Shown here: piece by piece, positions 5,789 to 13,327 of the stretch
How positions within the stretch are numbered: the first letter of the stretch is position 1
Layout of the letters: each line of letters opens with the position of its first letter
NCBI GenBank assembly: GCA_021815285.1
Contig: JAKAHE010000015.1
Coordinates: 1 to 16,344, forward strand
From: Nitrospirota bacterium
GTDB taxonomy: Bacteria; Nitrospirota; JACRHJ01
Reading direction: 5' to 3'
DNA length: 16,344 bases
Translations under genes and position numbers: made by a program
The notes under the pieces: model-generated
Databases searched by the model: none
Told to the model about the DNA's origin: nothing
The model's input: only the letters and a program-made list of their open reading frames with translations

Positions 5789-7261
5789 ATGAAAAAAATT
5801 TTTCTCCTGGTAATTTTATCCTTTCTTTTCGCGCCTCGTATATCCTTTGCGGCAAGCCCCCCGGAATACATTAAGCAGACACTGAATCTCCCCGGCCCGA
5901 TAATTAATCTTGCGGTGGAAGACCTCGACGGGGATGGCCTGAAAGACATCGTCGCCGTATGCCTCTACAAGCCTAAGGGGAAGGCCCCGGAGCGATGCTT
6001 CTCCGTCTTTTACCAGAGAAAAGGCATTGGATTTAAGTCCACTCCCGACACGTCATGGGTGCTTGACCCGGAGGCTGTCGTCTACGATATCGGGGACGTC
6101 CAGAGAAACGGCAGGAAGGCAATCGTCTATCTGCGGCCCGACGGCCTTTACGCCTATCTGCCGAACAACCACAAATACAATTTCCGTCCAGCCCTGCTGG
6201 TCAGGGCACAGGGCACAATATTTAACCATCCAGACCCGCTCGACCTGCCCCGCTGGCCGCTTGTCCTGGACGGTCAGGGAAGAACCGAAGGCTTCCTGCT
6301 TGTTCCGGGCATAACAAGGCTCTTTATATACCAGGCCGCTCCGGGTTACAGGCCGGCGGGGTCAGTGCCGCTTGCAATCCGCACAACGTTCTCCGAAGAT
6401 GTCATGGATCCCGGCAGGATTACGGTATCAAACAAGGTGCCTTATGTATCCGCCGTTCCATTCGAGTCCCGCTCGCTACAGGACCTGCTCATTACCTGGG
6501 AGGACAGCGCCGATGTTTACTTCAGGAGAAAACCAGGCTTTTCCGGCTATCCAAATGTGCGGTTCAGGCCCGGCCTGATGAAGGTAAAGAATGAGATGAT
6601 CAATAATGCCGTAGTCAGGCCGATAGATTTGAAAGGCGACGGGACGTACGATTTTGTCGTAACGAAGATGACCGGGGGCTTATCGCAGGCGAGGAGCCTC
6701 GTATTCGTCTACGAGAGAAATCCCGGCGGCGGATTCCCGGCAAAGCCTACGCAGACTATAGTTACGGAAGGGGTAATCGGGCCTGAGTTCCTCGACATGA
6801 ATGGCGACGGGCGAAAAGACATGATACTGCCGACGGTAAAGATGGGCCTGAGCAACCTGATAAACATGGTTACGTCAAGGGAAGTAAAGATGACGCTTGG
6901 AATTTATCTCCAGGGCAGAGACGGCAGGTTCCCGGACAGGCCGACCAAGGAAAAACTTGTGAGTTTCCAGCTCGACCTCGCCCACATCGGGAAAAACCCC
7001 AAGCCGGTCATGGCCTTCGGGAAGTTCACCAAAGGGCCGGGATACGGTCTGGCCGTCGCCGCGAAGAAAGACCGGGTATCCCTTTACATGCCCGACCGCT
7101 ACAGTTTCCTGACGGACTTCCCCGACCTCAACCTTGACGTGCCGGCGCCTACAGAACTGAAGGCAGTGGACTTAAACGGCGACGGTATAGACGACCTCGT
7201 GATGTCGTATAAAATGAACAGAGAAAAGAGCAGGGCAATCAACGTATTCCTGTCTAAATGA
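5789..7261 (+). CDS. Secreted FG-GAP/VCBS-repeat protein, probable beta-propeller
   Basis: This 490-residue protein starts with a clear signal peptide (MKKIFLLVILSFLFAPRISFA, cleavage near residue 21), so it acts outside the inner membrane. Four Ca-binding FG-GAP loops of the form D-x-D/N-G-D-G are visible: DLDGDGLKDI (45-54), DLKGDGTYDF (280-289), DMNGDGRKDM (336-345) and DLNGDGIDDL (461-470), with degenerate copies between them (IGDVQRNGRK near 101-110). This spacing fits one beta-propeller. Two cysteines (58 and 70) may pair. The ATG lies one base after the permease stop, with AGGAA at about 5774-5778 as ribosome binding site, so it belongs to the ABC operon. It could be an export partner or surface component. 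Its 3' end overlaps the histidine kinase 3' end by 8 bases. Confidence 0.85.
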   Translation: MKKIFLLVILSFLFAPRISFAASPPEYIKQTLNLPGPIINLAVEDLDGDGLKDIVAVCLYKPKGKAPERCFSVFYQRKGIGFKSTPDTSWVLDPEAVVYDIGDVQRNGRKAIVYLRPDGLYAYLPNNHKYNFRPALLVRAQGTIFNHPDPLDLPRWPLVLDGQGRTEGFLLVPGITRLFIYQAAPGYRPAGSVPLAIRTTFSEDVMDPGRITVSNKVPYVSAVPFESRSLQDLLITWEDSADVYFRRKPGFSGYPNVRFRPGLMKVKNEMINNAVVRPIDLKGDGTYDFVVTKMTGGLSQARSLVFVYERNPGGGFPAKPTQTIVTEGVIGPEFLDMNGDGRKDMILPTVKMGLSNLINMVTSREVKMTLGIYLQGRDGRFPDRPTKEKLVSFQLDLAHIGKNPKPVMAFGKFTKGPGYGLAVAAKKDRVSLYMPDRYSFLTDFPDLNLDVPAPTELKAVDLNGDGIDDLVMSYKMNREKSRAINVFLSK

Positions 7262-8261
7262 ACATCACTGATACCTTAGTGCCTTCGCCCTCCTTGCTCT
7301 CGATGGTTATCTCTCCCTTGTGCATATCCACTATCCACTTGCAGATGCACAGCCCAAGCCCGGTGCCGCCGGATTCGCGGGCCCTCGCCTTGTCAACCCT
7401 ATAGAACCTCTCGAAAATTTTTGGAAGCTCGGCCTCCGGTATGCCTATCCCGGTATCCGTAACCGTCACTTCGCTCACCCCGGCGACCTTCTTCAGCGCA
7501 ATTTCCACCTTCCCGCCTTCAGGCGTATAGCGAAGGGCATTGACCAGGAGGTTAGTAAACAATTGCCTGAGTCTGTCGAAATCCCCTTCTATAAGGCCTC
7601 CCTCCGGAGAGTTTATGTCTATCTTAAGGTTAATGCCTTTCTCCTGCGACATCGGGATAAGGCCTGCATAGACCTCCCGTATGACATCGTCGAGCTGAAC
7701 AGGCGCCATGTTAACCAGGAGCTCGTTGGCGTCCGTCCGGGCAAGGAACATAAGGTCTTTCAGCAGGTATTCCATCCTGTCTATGTCTTCGAGGTTGCTC
7801 CTCAGCACCTGCCTGTATTCTTCCGGCTCCCTCTCGCGCCTGAGCGCAATCTCGATATTGCCTTTCATTATTGTGATAGGTGAGCGCATCTCGTGAGACG
7901 CATCGGCAAGGAAGCGTCTCTGGGACGTTATGGCCTCGTCCATCTTGCCCCTGAGCGCCTGAAGCGCCCCCCGCACCTCTTCCACCTCTTCAGGCACATC
8001 GGCTTCTTTCGGAAGGTCTGTCCATGCGCCCGACTCCCCGCCCCTGTCCGTCAACGTCCTGAAAGACCAGAGCTCTATTGCGGCGAGGATATACGCGGCA
8101 ATGAAGGAGGTTCCAGCGAAAAAGACACAGGCAATGACAAAGGCTGTCAGAGGACTCCCGGAGCGGATAAGCTGATAAAGACCTAAGGAGAGGATGAATA
8201 AAACCAGGCCGAACAGCGAATACCTCGCGGCCAGCCTCTTTTTTATAGTTACTCTTCTCAT
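7254..8261 (-). CDS. Histidine kinase with a minimal, membrane-embedded sensor
   Basis: A 335-residue HisKA/HATPase_c kinase, partner of the response regulator just upstream. Two membrane helices (about 14-32 and 38-64) are joined by only about six residues outside, so there is no periplasmic sensor domain. A short HAMP-like linker follows. The phospho-acceptor is H123 in FLADASHEMRSPI. The ATP lid region has the N box TNLLVNALRY (236-245), G1 DTGIGIP (269-275), F box FERFYR (283-288) and G2 GGTGLGL (298-304), all intact. The ATG overlaps the regulator TGA (ATGA, 8258-8261), which means translational coupling. Such kinases sense within the membrane or through a partner. It is the last gene of the long minus-strand run, and no terminator is seen after it. 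Confidence 0.95.
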   Translation of the reverse strand: MRRVTIKKRLAARYSLFGLVLFILSLGLYQLIRSGSPLTAFVIACVFFAGTSFIAAYILAAIELWSFRTLTDRGGESGAWTDLPKEADVPEEVEEVRGALQALRGKMDEAITSQRRFLADASHEMRSPITIMKGNIEIALRREREPEEYRQVLRSNLEDIDRMEYLLKDLMFLARTDANELLVNMAPVQLDDVIREVYAGLIPMSQEKGINLKIDINSPEGGLIEGDFDRLRQLFTNLLVNALRYTPEGGKVEIALKKVAGVSEVTVTDTGIGIPEAELPKIFERFYRVDKARARESGGTGLGLCICKWIVDMHKGEITIESKEGEGTKVSVMFI

Positions 8262-8923
8262 TCTTTGAGCGTGTATCCGACGCCACGGACGGTCTGTATA
8301 AGCTTCTTGTCGAAACCCTTGTCCACTTTGTTCCTGAGGAAGTTTATATAAACGTCCACGACGTTGGTCATCCTGTCGAAATTAATATCCCAGACGTGCT
8401 CGGAAAGAGTAGTCCTGGAAAGCGGCTTCCCGACGTTCCTCATCATGTATTCAAGAAGCGAAAACTCCTTTGCGGTAAGGGAAAGCTCCACTTCTCCCCT
8501 TTTAACCTTCCTTGTGGCCGGGTCAAGCGTCAGGTCGGCAATCTTCAGCATGGCGACCTCGGCTTTCCCGCGCCGAAGCAGCGACCGAAGCCTCGCAAGC
8601 AGTTCCTGGAAGGCAAACGGCTTGGTCAGATAATCGTCCGCGCCGGCGTCAAGACCCATGACCTTGTCGGCCAGTGTATCGCGCGCCGTAAGCATCAGGA
8701 CCGGCACGTTAAGCTTTTTCGCCCGAACCTCGCGCATGACCTCAATCCCGTTCTTCTTTGGGAGCATGAGGTCCAGTATCATTGCGTCGTAGACGTTCAT
8801 TTCGAGCATGGACAATCCTTCAAGACCGTCCGCCGCGACGTCCACGGCATAGCCTTCTTCCTGAAGGCCCTTCTTGATGAAGCTTGCAACCTTGTTTTCG
8901 TCTTCTACTACAAGTATCCTCAT
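8258..8923 (-). CDS. OmpR/PhoB-family response regulator
   Basis: A 221-residue DNA-binding response regulator. The receiver domain (1-115) has the acidic pair near residues 8-9 (VVEDE), phospho-acceptor D51 (MILDLMLP), T79 (LTARD) and K101 (LTKPFAF). The winged-helix domain (about 125-220) includes LSLTAKEFSLLEYMM, the recognition region MTNVVDVYINFLRNKVD and the closing VRGVGYTL. A GTG six bases upstream could add two residues, but ATG 8923 is chosen because AGGTG (8929-8933) is spaced 5 bases from it and would overlap that GTG. The gene begins 14 bases after the ptsI stop, so it may be read from the PTS operon. The DNA target is unknown. Confidence 0.96.
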   Translation of the reverse strand: MRILVVEDENKVASFIKKGLQEEGYAVDVAADGLEGLSMLEMNVYDAMILDLMLPKKNGIEVMREVRAKKLNVPVLMLTARDTLADKVMGLDAGADDYLTKPFAFQELLARLRSLLRRGKAEVAMLKIADLTLDPATRKVKRGEVELSLTAKEFSLLEYMMRNVGKPLSRTTLSEHVWDINFDRMTNVVDVYINFLRNKVDKGFDKKLIQTVRGVGYTLKE

Positions 8924-8937
8924 GGGCACACCTGCTG

Positions 8938-10701
8938 TTAATACATCAGCTTCCCTTCCCGCGTTATATCTTCCGGGAAACGCTTCGCCATGAAGCTGAT
9001 AACGTAATCCCTCGACTCTTCGGCGGTGGAGAAGTTCATTGCGCTTTCTGCAAGCTCCATAGCCTCCTTGAGCTCAGACTGTCTTATTACCTTTTTCATG
9101 CGCGGAATCGAGAACGGGCTCATGGAAAGTTCGTCGAACCCAAGCCCGATAAGTATGAGCGAATATTTGGCCTCGCCCGCCATCTCTCCGCACATTGCCA
9201 CAGGTATACCCTGCCGGTGCGCAGCCTCCACAATCATTTTGAGAAGCCTTATCACCGCTGGGTGGAGCGGCTCGTAAAGGTACGCCACGTGCTCGTTCGT
9301 CCGGTCTATCGCGAGCGAATATTGTATCAGGTCGTTAGTCCCCACGCTGAAAAAATCGCACTCGCGGGCCATGACGTCCGCGGTTATCGCGGCGGACGGT
9401 ATTTCTACCATTATACCAATTTCTATGTTTTCGTTAAAGGGGAGCTTCTCACGCCTAAGCTCAGCCATCGCCTCCCGGACCACGGCGTTTGCGGCCCTTA
9501 TCTCGGCCACGCCGGAAATCATTGGATACATGAGCTTTAAATTCCCGTATGCGCTTGCCCGCAGGATACCCCTTATCTGCGTTTTGAATATCTCCCTTCT
9601 TGTAAGCGAAAACCTTATCGCACGGAGTCCAAGGGCCGGGTTTACCTCGTCTTTTATTGGCACGGGTACTGGTATTTTGTCGCCTCCGAGGTCGAATGTG
9701 CGCACGACCACGTGGTGAGGATCCATCTTCTCCGCTATGCGATTGCAGGCCATGAAATGCTCCTCCTCGGTGGGGAGCTCGTTTCTGTTCAAAAACAGAA
9801 ACTCCGTCCGGAAAAGGCCCACACCCTTCGCGCCGTGCCCGATTACGGTATCCATTTCCTCGGGTATCTCTATATTTGCGGCCAGATGCACCTCGTGGCC
9901 GTCGAGCGTCACCGCCGGGAGGCGGCTTATCTTTATAAGTTCCTTCTCGAAATATTTATATTTCCTCTGGCGTTCGAGATATTCCAGGAATGTGTCCTGG
10001 TCGGGGTTTACGACGACTACGCCTATATTCCCATCGACGATTATCGGGTCGCCATTCTTTACGCCCAGGCTTATGTCCTCAAGGCCCACAACAGCAGGGA
10101 GCTCAAGCGAACGCGCCATTATTGCGGTATGGGAGGTGTTGCTCCCGATGTCGGTGACGAATGCGAGCACCCGGTCCTTTCGCATCTGGAACGTATCCGA
10201 CGGCGCGATGTCGTGCGCAACGACGATGGATTCCTCCGGGATATTGGAAAGAGAATCTACGCCCTTGCCGGACAGGTTCCTCTGTATCCTCTCGCCGACG
10301 TGCTCAATATCGGATTTTCTCTCGCGGAGATAGCTGTCGCCCATACCGTTGAAGATGTTCATGAACCGGTTGACGACTTCCTTCAGCGCGTATTCGGCGT
10401 TTACAAGCTGCCCCCTGATAATCTCGATAGTGCCGTTTATCAGCATCTTGTCGTCGAGTATCATCAGATGCGAGTCGAGTATGTAGCCGTGTTCTTCGCC
10501 TATATCGAATGACAGTTTCTTCCTTATGTCTTCGAGCTGGTCTTTGGATGTCGCAACGGCCCTTTTGAAACGGGCAATCTCATGCGCTGCCTCGTCCTCC
10601 GTTATGGTATGCCTGGATACGGATACGCGGTTTCTGTCAACGATAAAGACCTTCCCTATGGCTACCCCCATCGAGGCGCCTATGCCCTGGTAAAGCTTCA
10701 A
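8938..10701 (-). CDS. ptsI: PTS enzyme I (phosphoenolpyruvate-protein phosphotransferase)
   Basis: A full-length 587-residue enzyme I, which takes phosphate from phosphoenolpyruvate and passes it to HPr. The N-terminal domain carries H191 in TSHTAIMARSLELPAVVG, equivalent to E. coli H189. The C-terminal PEP-binding barrel has R298 (GLFRTEFLF), R334 (RTFDLGGDK), the GTNDLIQYSLAIDR signature (454-467) and C504 in MCGEMAGE. The residues before the active-site His read GSN where E. coli has GGR. The start is TTG at 10699-10701, chosen because MKLYQGIGAS is the usual family N-terminus; GAGG lies 5 bases before it. It begins 7 bases after ptsH. With no EIIB/EIIC nearby, its job here is probably regulatory phosphorylation. 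Confidence 0.97.
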   Translation of the reverse strand: MKLYQGIGASMGVAIGKVFIVDRNRVSVSRHTITEDEAAHEIARFKRAVATSKDQLEDIRKKLSFDIGEEHGYILDSHLMILDDKMLINGTIEIIRGQLVNAEYALKEVVNRFMNIFNGMGDSYLRERKSDIEHVGERIQRNLSGKGVDSLSNIPEESIVVAHDIAPSDTFQMRKDRVLAFVTDIGSNTSHTAIMARSLELPAVVGLEDISLGVKNGDPIIVDGNIGVVVVNPDQDTFLEYLERQRKYKYFEKELIKISRLPAVTLDGHEVHLAANIEIPEEMDTVIGHGAKGVGLFRTEFLFLNRNELPTEEEHFMACNRIAEKMDPHHVVVRTFDLGGDKIPVPVPIKDEVNPALGLRAIRFSLTRREIFKTQIRGILRASAYGNLKLMYPMISGVAEIRAANAVVREAMAELRREKLPFNENIEIGIMVEIPSAAITADVMARECDFFSVGTNDLIQYSLAIDRTNEHVAYLYEPLHPAVIRLLKMIVEAAHRQGIPVAMCGEMAGEAKYSLILIGLGFDELSMSPFSIPRMKKVIRQSELKEAMELAESAMNFSTAEESRDYVISFMAKRFPEDITREGKLMY

Positions 10702-10708
10702 TCCTGCC

Positions 10709-10978
10709 TCAAGCCTCCTCGTTGAATTTCGCGTCGATCAGGTTTTTTATCGCCTCGACAGCCATACCCTCGTCCGGCCCTTCAGCCCGTATAACGACAT
10801 CCGAGCCTTTTGCGGCGGCGAGCATCATAATACCCATGATGCTCTTGCCGTTAACTTCCACGCCGTCCTTCTCCAGCGTGACTTCGGAACTGAAAAGATT
10901 GGCCGTGCGGACAAACAGCGCCGCCGCCCTCGCGTGAAGGCCCAGCCTGTTCAGTATTTTTGCCTGCAACTCGGTCAA
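10709..10978 (-). CDS. ptsH: HPr phosphocarrier protein
   Basis: HPr carries phosphate from enzyme I to EIIA proteins through a histidine, and in organisms with HprK is also phosphorylated on a serine. The longest frame starts at 11014, but its first codons lie in the palindromic repeat at 11000-11080. I place the start at the TTG at 10976-10978: GGGAG (10985-10989) is spaced 6 bases from it, and the resulting 89-residue protein puts the catalytic His in RLGLHARAA exactly at residue 15 and the regulatory Ser in NGKSIMGIMM exactly at residue 46, the standard HPr numbering. Both phosphorylation sites are therefore present, matching the hprK gene three genes upstream. The gene ends 7 bases before ptsI. 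Confidence 0.95.
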   Translation of the reverse strand: MTELQAKILNRLGLHARAAALFVRTANLFSSEVTLEKDGVEVNGKSIMGIMMLAAAKGSDVVIRAEGPDEGMAVEAIKNLIDAKFNEEA

Positions 10979-10984
10979 TTCAAA

Positions 10985-10989
10985 CTCCC
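10985..10989 (-). promoter_or_regulatory. Ribosome binding site that fixes the ptsH start
   Basis: GGGAG on the minus strand is 6 bases before TTG 10976-10978 and 10 bases after the end of the palindromic repeat. It supports the TTG start over the ATGs at 11003-11005 and 11012-11014, which are repeat sequence with no ribosome binding site. The nearby hairpin could modulate access to this site. Confidence 0.65.
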
Positions 10990-10999
10990 AACTACCGGA

Positions 11000-11080
11000 T
11001 GTCATTGCGAGCAACGCGAAGCAATCTCAGGTTTTAGAAAGCTTGGATTGCCGCGCCGCCTTCGGCTCCTCGCAATGACA
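11000..11080. repeat. 81-bp palindromic intergenic repeat inside the PTS operon
   Basis: TGTCATTGCGAG at 11000-11011 is the exact inverted complement of CTCGCAATGACA at 11069-11080. Inside these 12-bp ends are further partly complementary pieces, GCAATC and GATTGC with GC-rich neighbours, so the RNA can fold into a long imperfect hairpin. The end sequence resembles, from memory, a family of dispersed palindromes (GTCATTGCGAGGAGCG type) abundant in some Desulfobacterota and Nitrospirota genomes. It fills nearly all of the 107 bases between the EIIA(Man) stop and the ptsH start. Only one copy is present in this window. Confidence 0.8.
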
Positions 11081-11085
11081 AATAG

Positions 11086-11496
11086 TCACTTCTTCACTTT
11101 CTGCTTCAAAACGCCCGACGCTATTATGATGCTCTTAACCCCGCCTTCCTGCACCAGTAATGACAGTTCCTTGAGGCCCTTGTCCTTCCTGTGATTGGCG
11201 TATTTTATTATCATAGGCAGATTGACACCCGTCAGCACCTCGACGTTATCCTCTTCCAGAAACGAAAGGGAGAGGTTTGCGGGCGTCCCGCCGAACATAT
11301 CCGTAAGCACCATGACGCCTTCCTTCCCGCGCGCCCTGCTTATTGCGGCGCCTATATCTTTCCTGGCGGTATCGACGTCGACGACGGAGCCTATGGAAAC
11401 AGCCTCGGCGCCTTCTATCGGGCCGACGATTATCTCGGCCACCTTTATCAGCTCAAGCCCAAGCGCGCCGTGGCTGACGATTACAAGACCGACCAT
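11086..11496 (-). CDS. PTS EIIA component, mannose family
   Basis: A 136-residue EIIA-Man domain. Family members accept phosphate from HPr on a histidine near the N-terminus, here H9 in GLVIVSHGALG. The fold markers VMVLTDMFGGTPANLSL (about 61-77) and TGVNLPMIIKYA (about 88-99) are present. It is a lone EIIA; no EIIB, EIIC or EIID is encoded in the window, so sugar transport by this cluster is not supported and a regulatory role is more likely. The ATG follows a strong AGGAGGGG sequence by a few bases and lies 14 bases after the rapZ stop. The palindromic repeat sits directly downstream. Confidence 0.94.
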   Translation of the reverse strand: MVGLVIVSHGALGLELIKVAEIIVGPIEGAEAVSIGSVVDVDTARKDIGAAISRARGKEGVMVLTDMFGGTPANLSLSFLEEDNVEVLTGVNLPMIIKYANHRKDKGLKELSLLVQEGGVKSIIIASGVLKQKVKK

Positions 11497-11510
11497 CGCC
11501 CCTCCTTTCC

Positions 11511-12368
11511 CTACCTGTCAATGTCCCTGTGGCGGACGGTGATTTCCATTTTTTTGTCCTTCATCCTCTCCTTCAGGAACTCGGCCACCGCAACCGACCT
11601 GTGCCTGCCGCCCGTGCAGCCTATGGCGATGGTCAGGTAATTCTTGCCCTCGCTCGTGTAAAGCGGCAGGAGAAAGTCCAGAAGTCCGGAGATCTTCCGG
11701 AGGAACGCGGAACTCAATCCCTTCTTTTTGACAAACTCCTGCACCGGTTTCTGCTTGCCCGTCATGTCCTTCAGAAGCGGCGCGAAATTCGGGTTCGGCA
11801 GGAAGCGCACGTCGAATACAAGATCGGCGTCATACGGGACGCCATACTTAAAACCGAAGGAGGTAATAGTAAGCGTAAGCTCCTGCGAACCGTTGTCCCT
11901 GTATTTCCTGGAAAGCTCGTCTCTTAACTGGTGGATTGTCAGCGCCGATGTGTCTATTATCCTGTCCGCTCTCCGGCGCACCTCTTCCATCATCTGCCGC
12001 TCAAGGCGTATGGATTCCGTAAGCGGCTTCCCTTTGCCGATGGGATGAGGGCGCCTGGTCTCGGAGAAGCGGCGGGCCAGAACCTCATCAGACGCCTCGA
12101 GAAACAATACTTCCAGGTCGCTGTTCGATTTAAGCTCGTCTATGAGCTTTCCGAAAGACCCCAGGAAGTCTTTCTCGCGGGCGTCTATACCGAGTGCGAT
12201 ACGGGTAATACCCTTGCCGGACTGGGAGCAAAGCTCGATAAACTTCGGCACCAGCGCGGACGGAAGATTATCCACACAGAAAAATCCCATATCTTCGAGC
12301 GATTTTATCGCGTAGCTTTTACCGGAACCGGAAAGGCCAGTTATTATGATTATTTTAAGTTTTGCCAA
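11511..12368 (-). CDS. rapZ: RapZ / YvcJ-family nucleotide- and RNA-binding adapter
   Basis: A 285-residue P-loop protein of the RapZ family. In E. coli, RapZ guides RNase E to the GlmZ small RNA and so controls glucosamine-6-phosphate synthesis; in Bacillus, YvcJ has GTPase activity. Walker A is GLSGSGKS at residues 11-18, RFSETRRPHP is at 100-109, and the C-terminal signature GCTGGRHRSV is at 250-259. The length is normal. The start is TTG at 12366-12368, with AGGA four bases before it, six bases after the hprK stop. The position next to hprK and PTS genes is widely conserved. Whether it controls a small RNA here cannot be told from this window. Confidence 0.96.
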   Translation of the reverse strand: MAKLKIIIITGLSGSGKSYAIKSLEDMGFFCVDNLPSALVPKFIELCSQSGKGITRIALGIDAREKDFLGSFGKLIDELKSNSDLEVLFLEASDEVLARRFSETRRPHPIGKGKPLTESIRLERQMMEEVRRRADRIIDTSALTIHQLRDELSRKYRDNGSQELTLTITSFGFKYGVPYDADLVFDVRFLPNPNFAPLLKDMTGKQKPVQEFVKKKGLSSAFLRKISGLLDFLLPLYTSEGKNYLTIAIGCTGGRHRSVAVAEFLKERMKDKKMEITVRHRDIDR

Positions 12369-12374
12369 CCCGTC

Positions 12375-13322
12375 CTAACCCTCTTCCGCCGCCTCGGATT
12401 TGAGCCTCCTGGAAAGCCTCTCGTCGAGGAGCGCCGCCGCGCTTATACCCTGGGTTTTCAGCGCATGGTTTCTTGCCGCGACCTCGACTATTACCGCAAT
12501 ATTCCTGCCGGGCGTCACAGGCATTCTCATATACGGCAGGTTCACTCCGCCAACCTCTATGGTCTGGTCGTCCAGGCCGAGCCTCTCGTAGCTCTCGTCC
12601 TTGTCCCAGTGGACAAGTTCCACCACCATGTCCACCGCCTTCCTCGACTTTATGGCCGAGATCCCGAAAAGGTCCCGCACGTTCACAACGCCGAGGCCCC
12701 GGATTTCCATGAGGTAACGTATCATTTCAGCGCCAGACCCCATAAGCTTTCCGCCGGAAAGCTTTTTTATCACCACCACGTCGTCCGCGACCAGCCTGTG
12801 GCCTCGGACGACAAGTTCAAGCGCGCACTCGCTTTTGCCTATGCCCGACGGCCCCATTATGAGCACACCCACGCCCATTATGTCAACAAGCACGCCGTGC
12901 ACGTGCGTCTCGCTTGCGCCAAGCTCCTCGATTACTTTTATTATCCCCCGGATACATCGGTTCGTTTCATAAGACGACGTGAGGAGCGGAACGCCCTGCC
13001 TGTCCGCTTCTTCAACCATATCCTTGAATGGTTCCATACCGGCGGTGATGAGATACGCCGCGGCTTTTTTCTCGAACAGTCTTTCGATGAGGCTTCGCCT
13101 TTTTTTCCCGGTAAGCTTCCCCAGGTAAGTCATCTCAGTCTTGCCGAATACCTGTATCCGCTTCGGGTCCAAGTTGTCGAAATGGCCTGTCAGCGCCAGG
13201 CCCACCTTCTGCACTTCCGGCTTGAGCGGCGTCGTCGAGATTCCCTCTCCGCCCGCCGCCAGAACAAGAGCCATCTCGGAAGGGCAACCGCCAAGGACGT
13301 CTTTTACGTAAATGCGTTTCAT
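12375..13322 (-). CDS. hprK: HPr kinase/phosphorylase
   Basis: A 315-residue bifunctional enzyme that phosphorylates HPr on Ser46 and removes the phosphate again. The N-terminal domain spans about 1-130. The catalytic domain has His142 (HVHGVLVDI), Walker A GPSGIGKS (157-164), the catalytic Asp pair in VADDVVV (180-181) and the HprK signature EIRGLGVVNVRDLFG (206-220), all intact. Starts at ATG 13320-13322 with AGGA nine bases upstream, five bases after ptsN. HPr in the same operon has the matching Ser46, so the serine branch should work. Known mainly from Firmicutes but also in many Gram-negatives, where it sits beside ptsN and rapZ as here. Confidence 0.97.
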   Translation of the reverse strand: MKRIYVKDVLGGCPSEMALVLAAGGEGISTTPLKPEVQKVGLALTGHFDNLDPKRIQVFGKTEMTYLGKLTGKKRRSLIERLFEKKAAAYLITAGMEPFKDMVEEADRQGVPLLTSSYETNRCIRGIIKVIEELGASETHVHGVLVDIMGVGVLIMGPSGIGKSECALELVVRGHRLVADDVVVIKKLSGGKLMGSGAEMIRYLMEIRGLGVVNVRDLFGISAIKSRKAVDMVVELVHWDKDESYERLGLDDQTIEVGGVNLPYMRMPVTPGRNIAVIVEVAARNHALKTQGISAAALLDERLSRRLKSEAAEEG

Positions 13323-13327
13323 GGCTC

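Noticed and set aside
9712..10512. A 266-codon plus-strand frame antisense to ptsI
   Set aside because: It is the antisense shadow of a full-length enzyme I gene, with no ribosome binding site or known domain.
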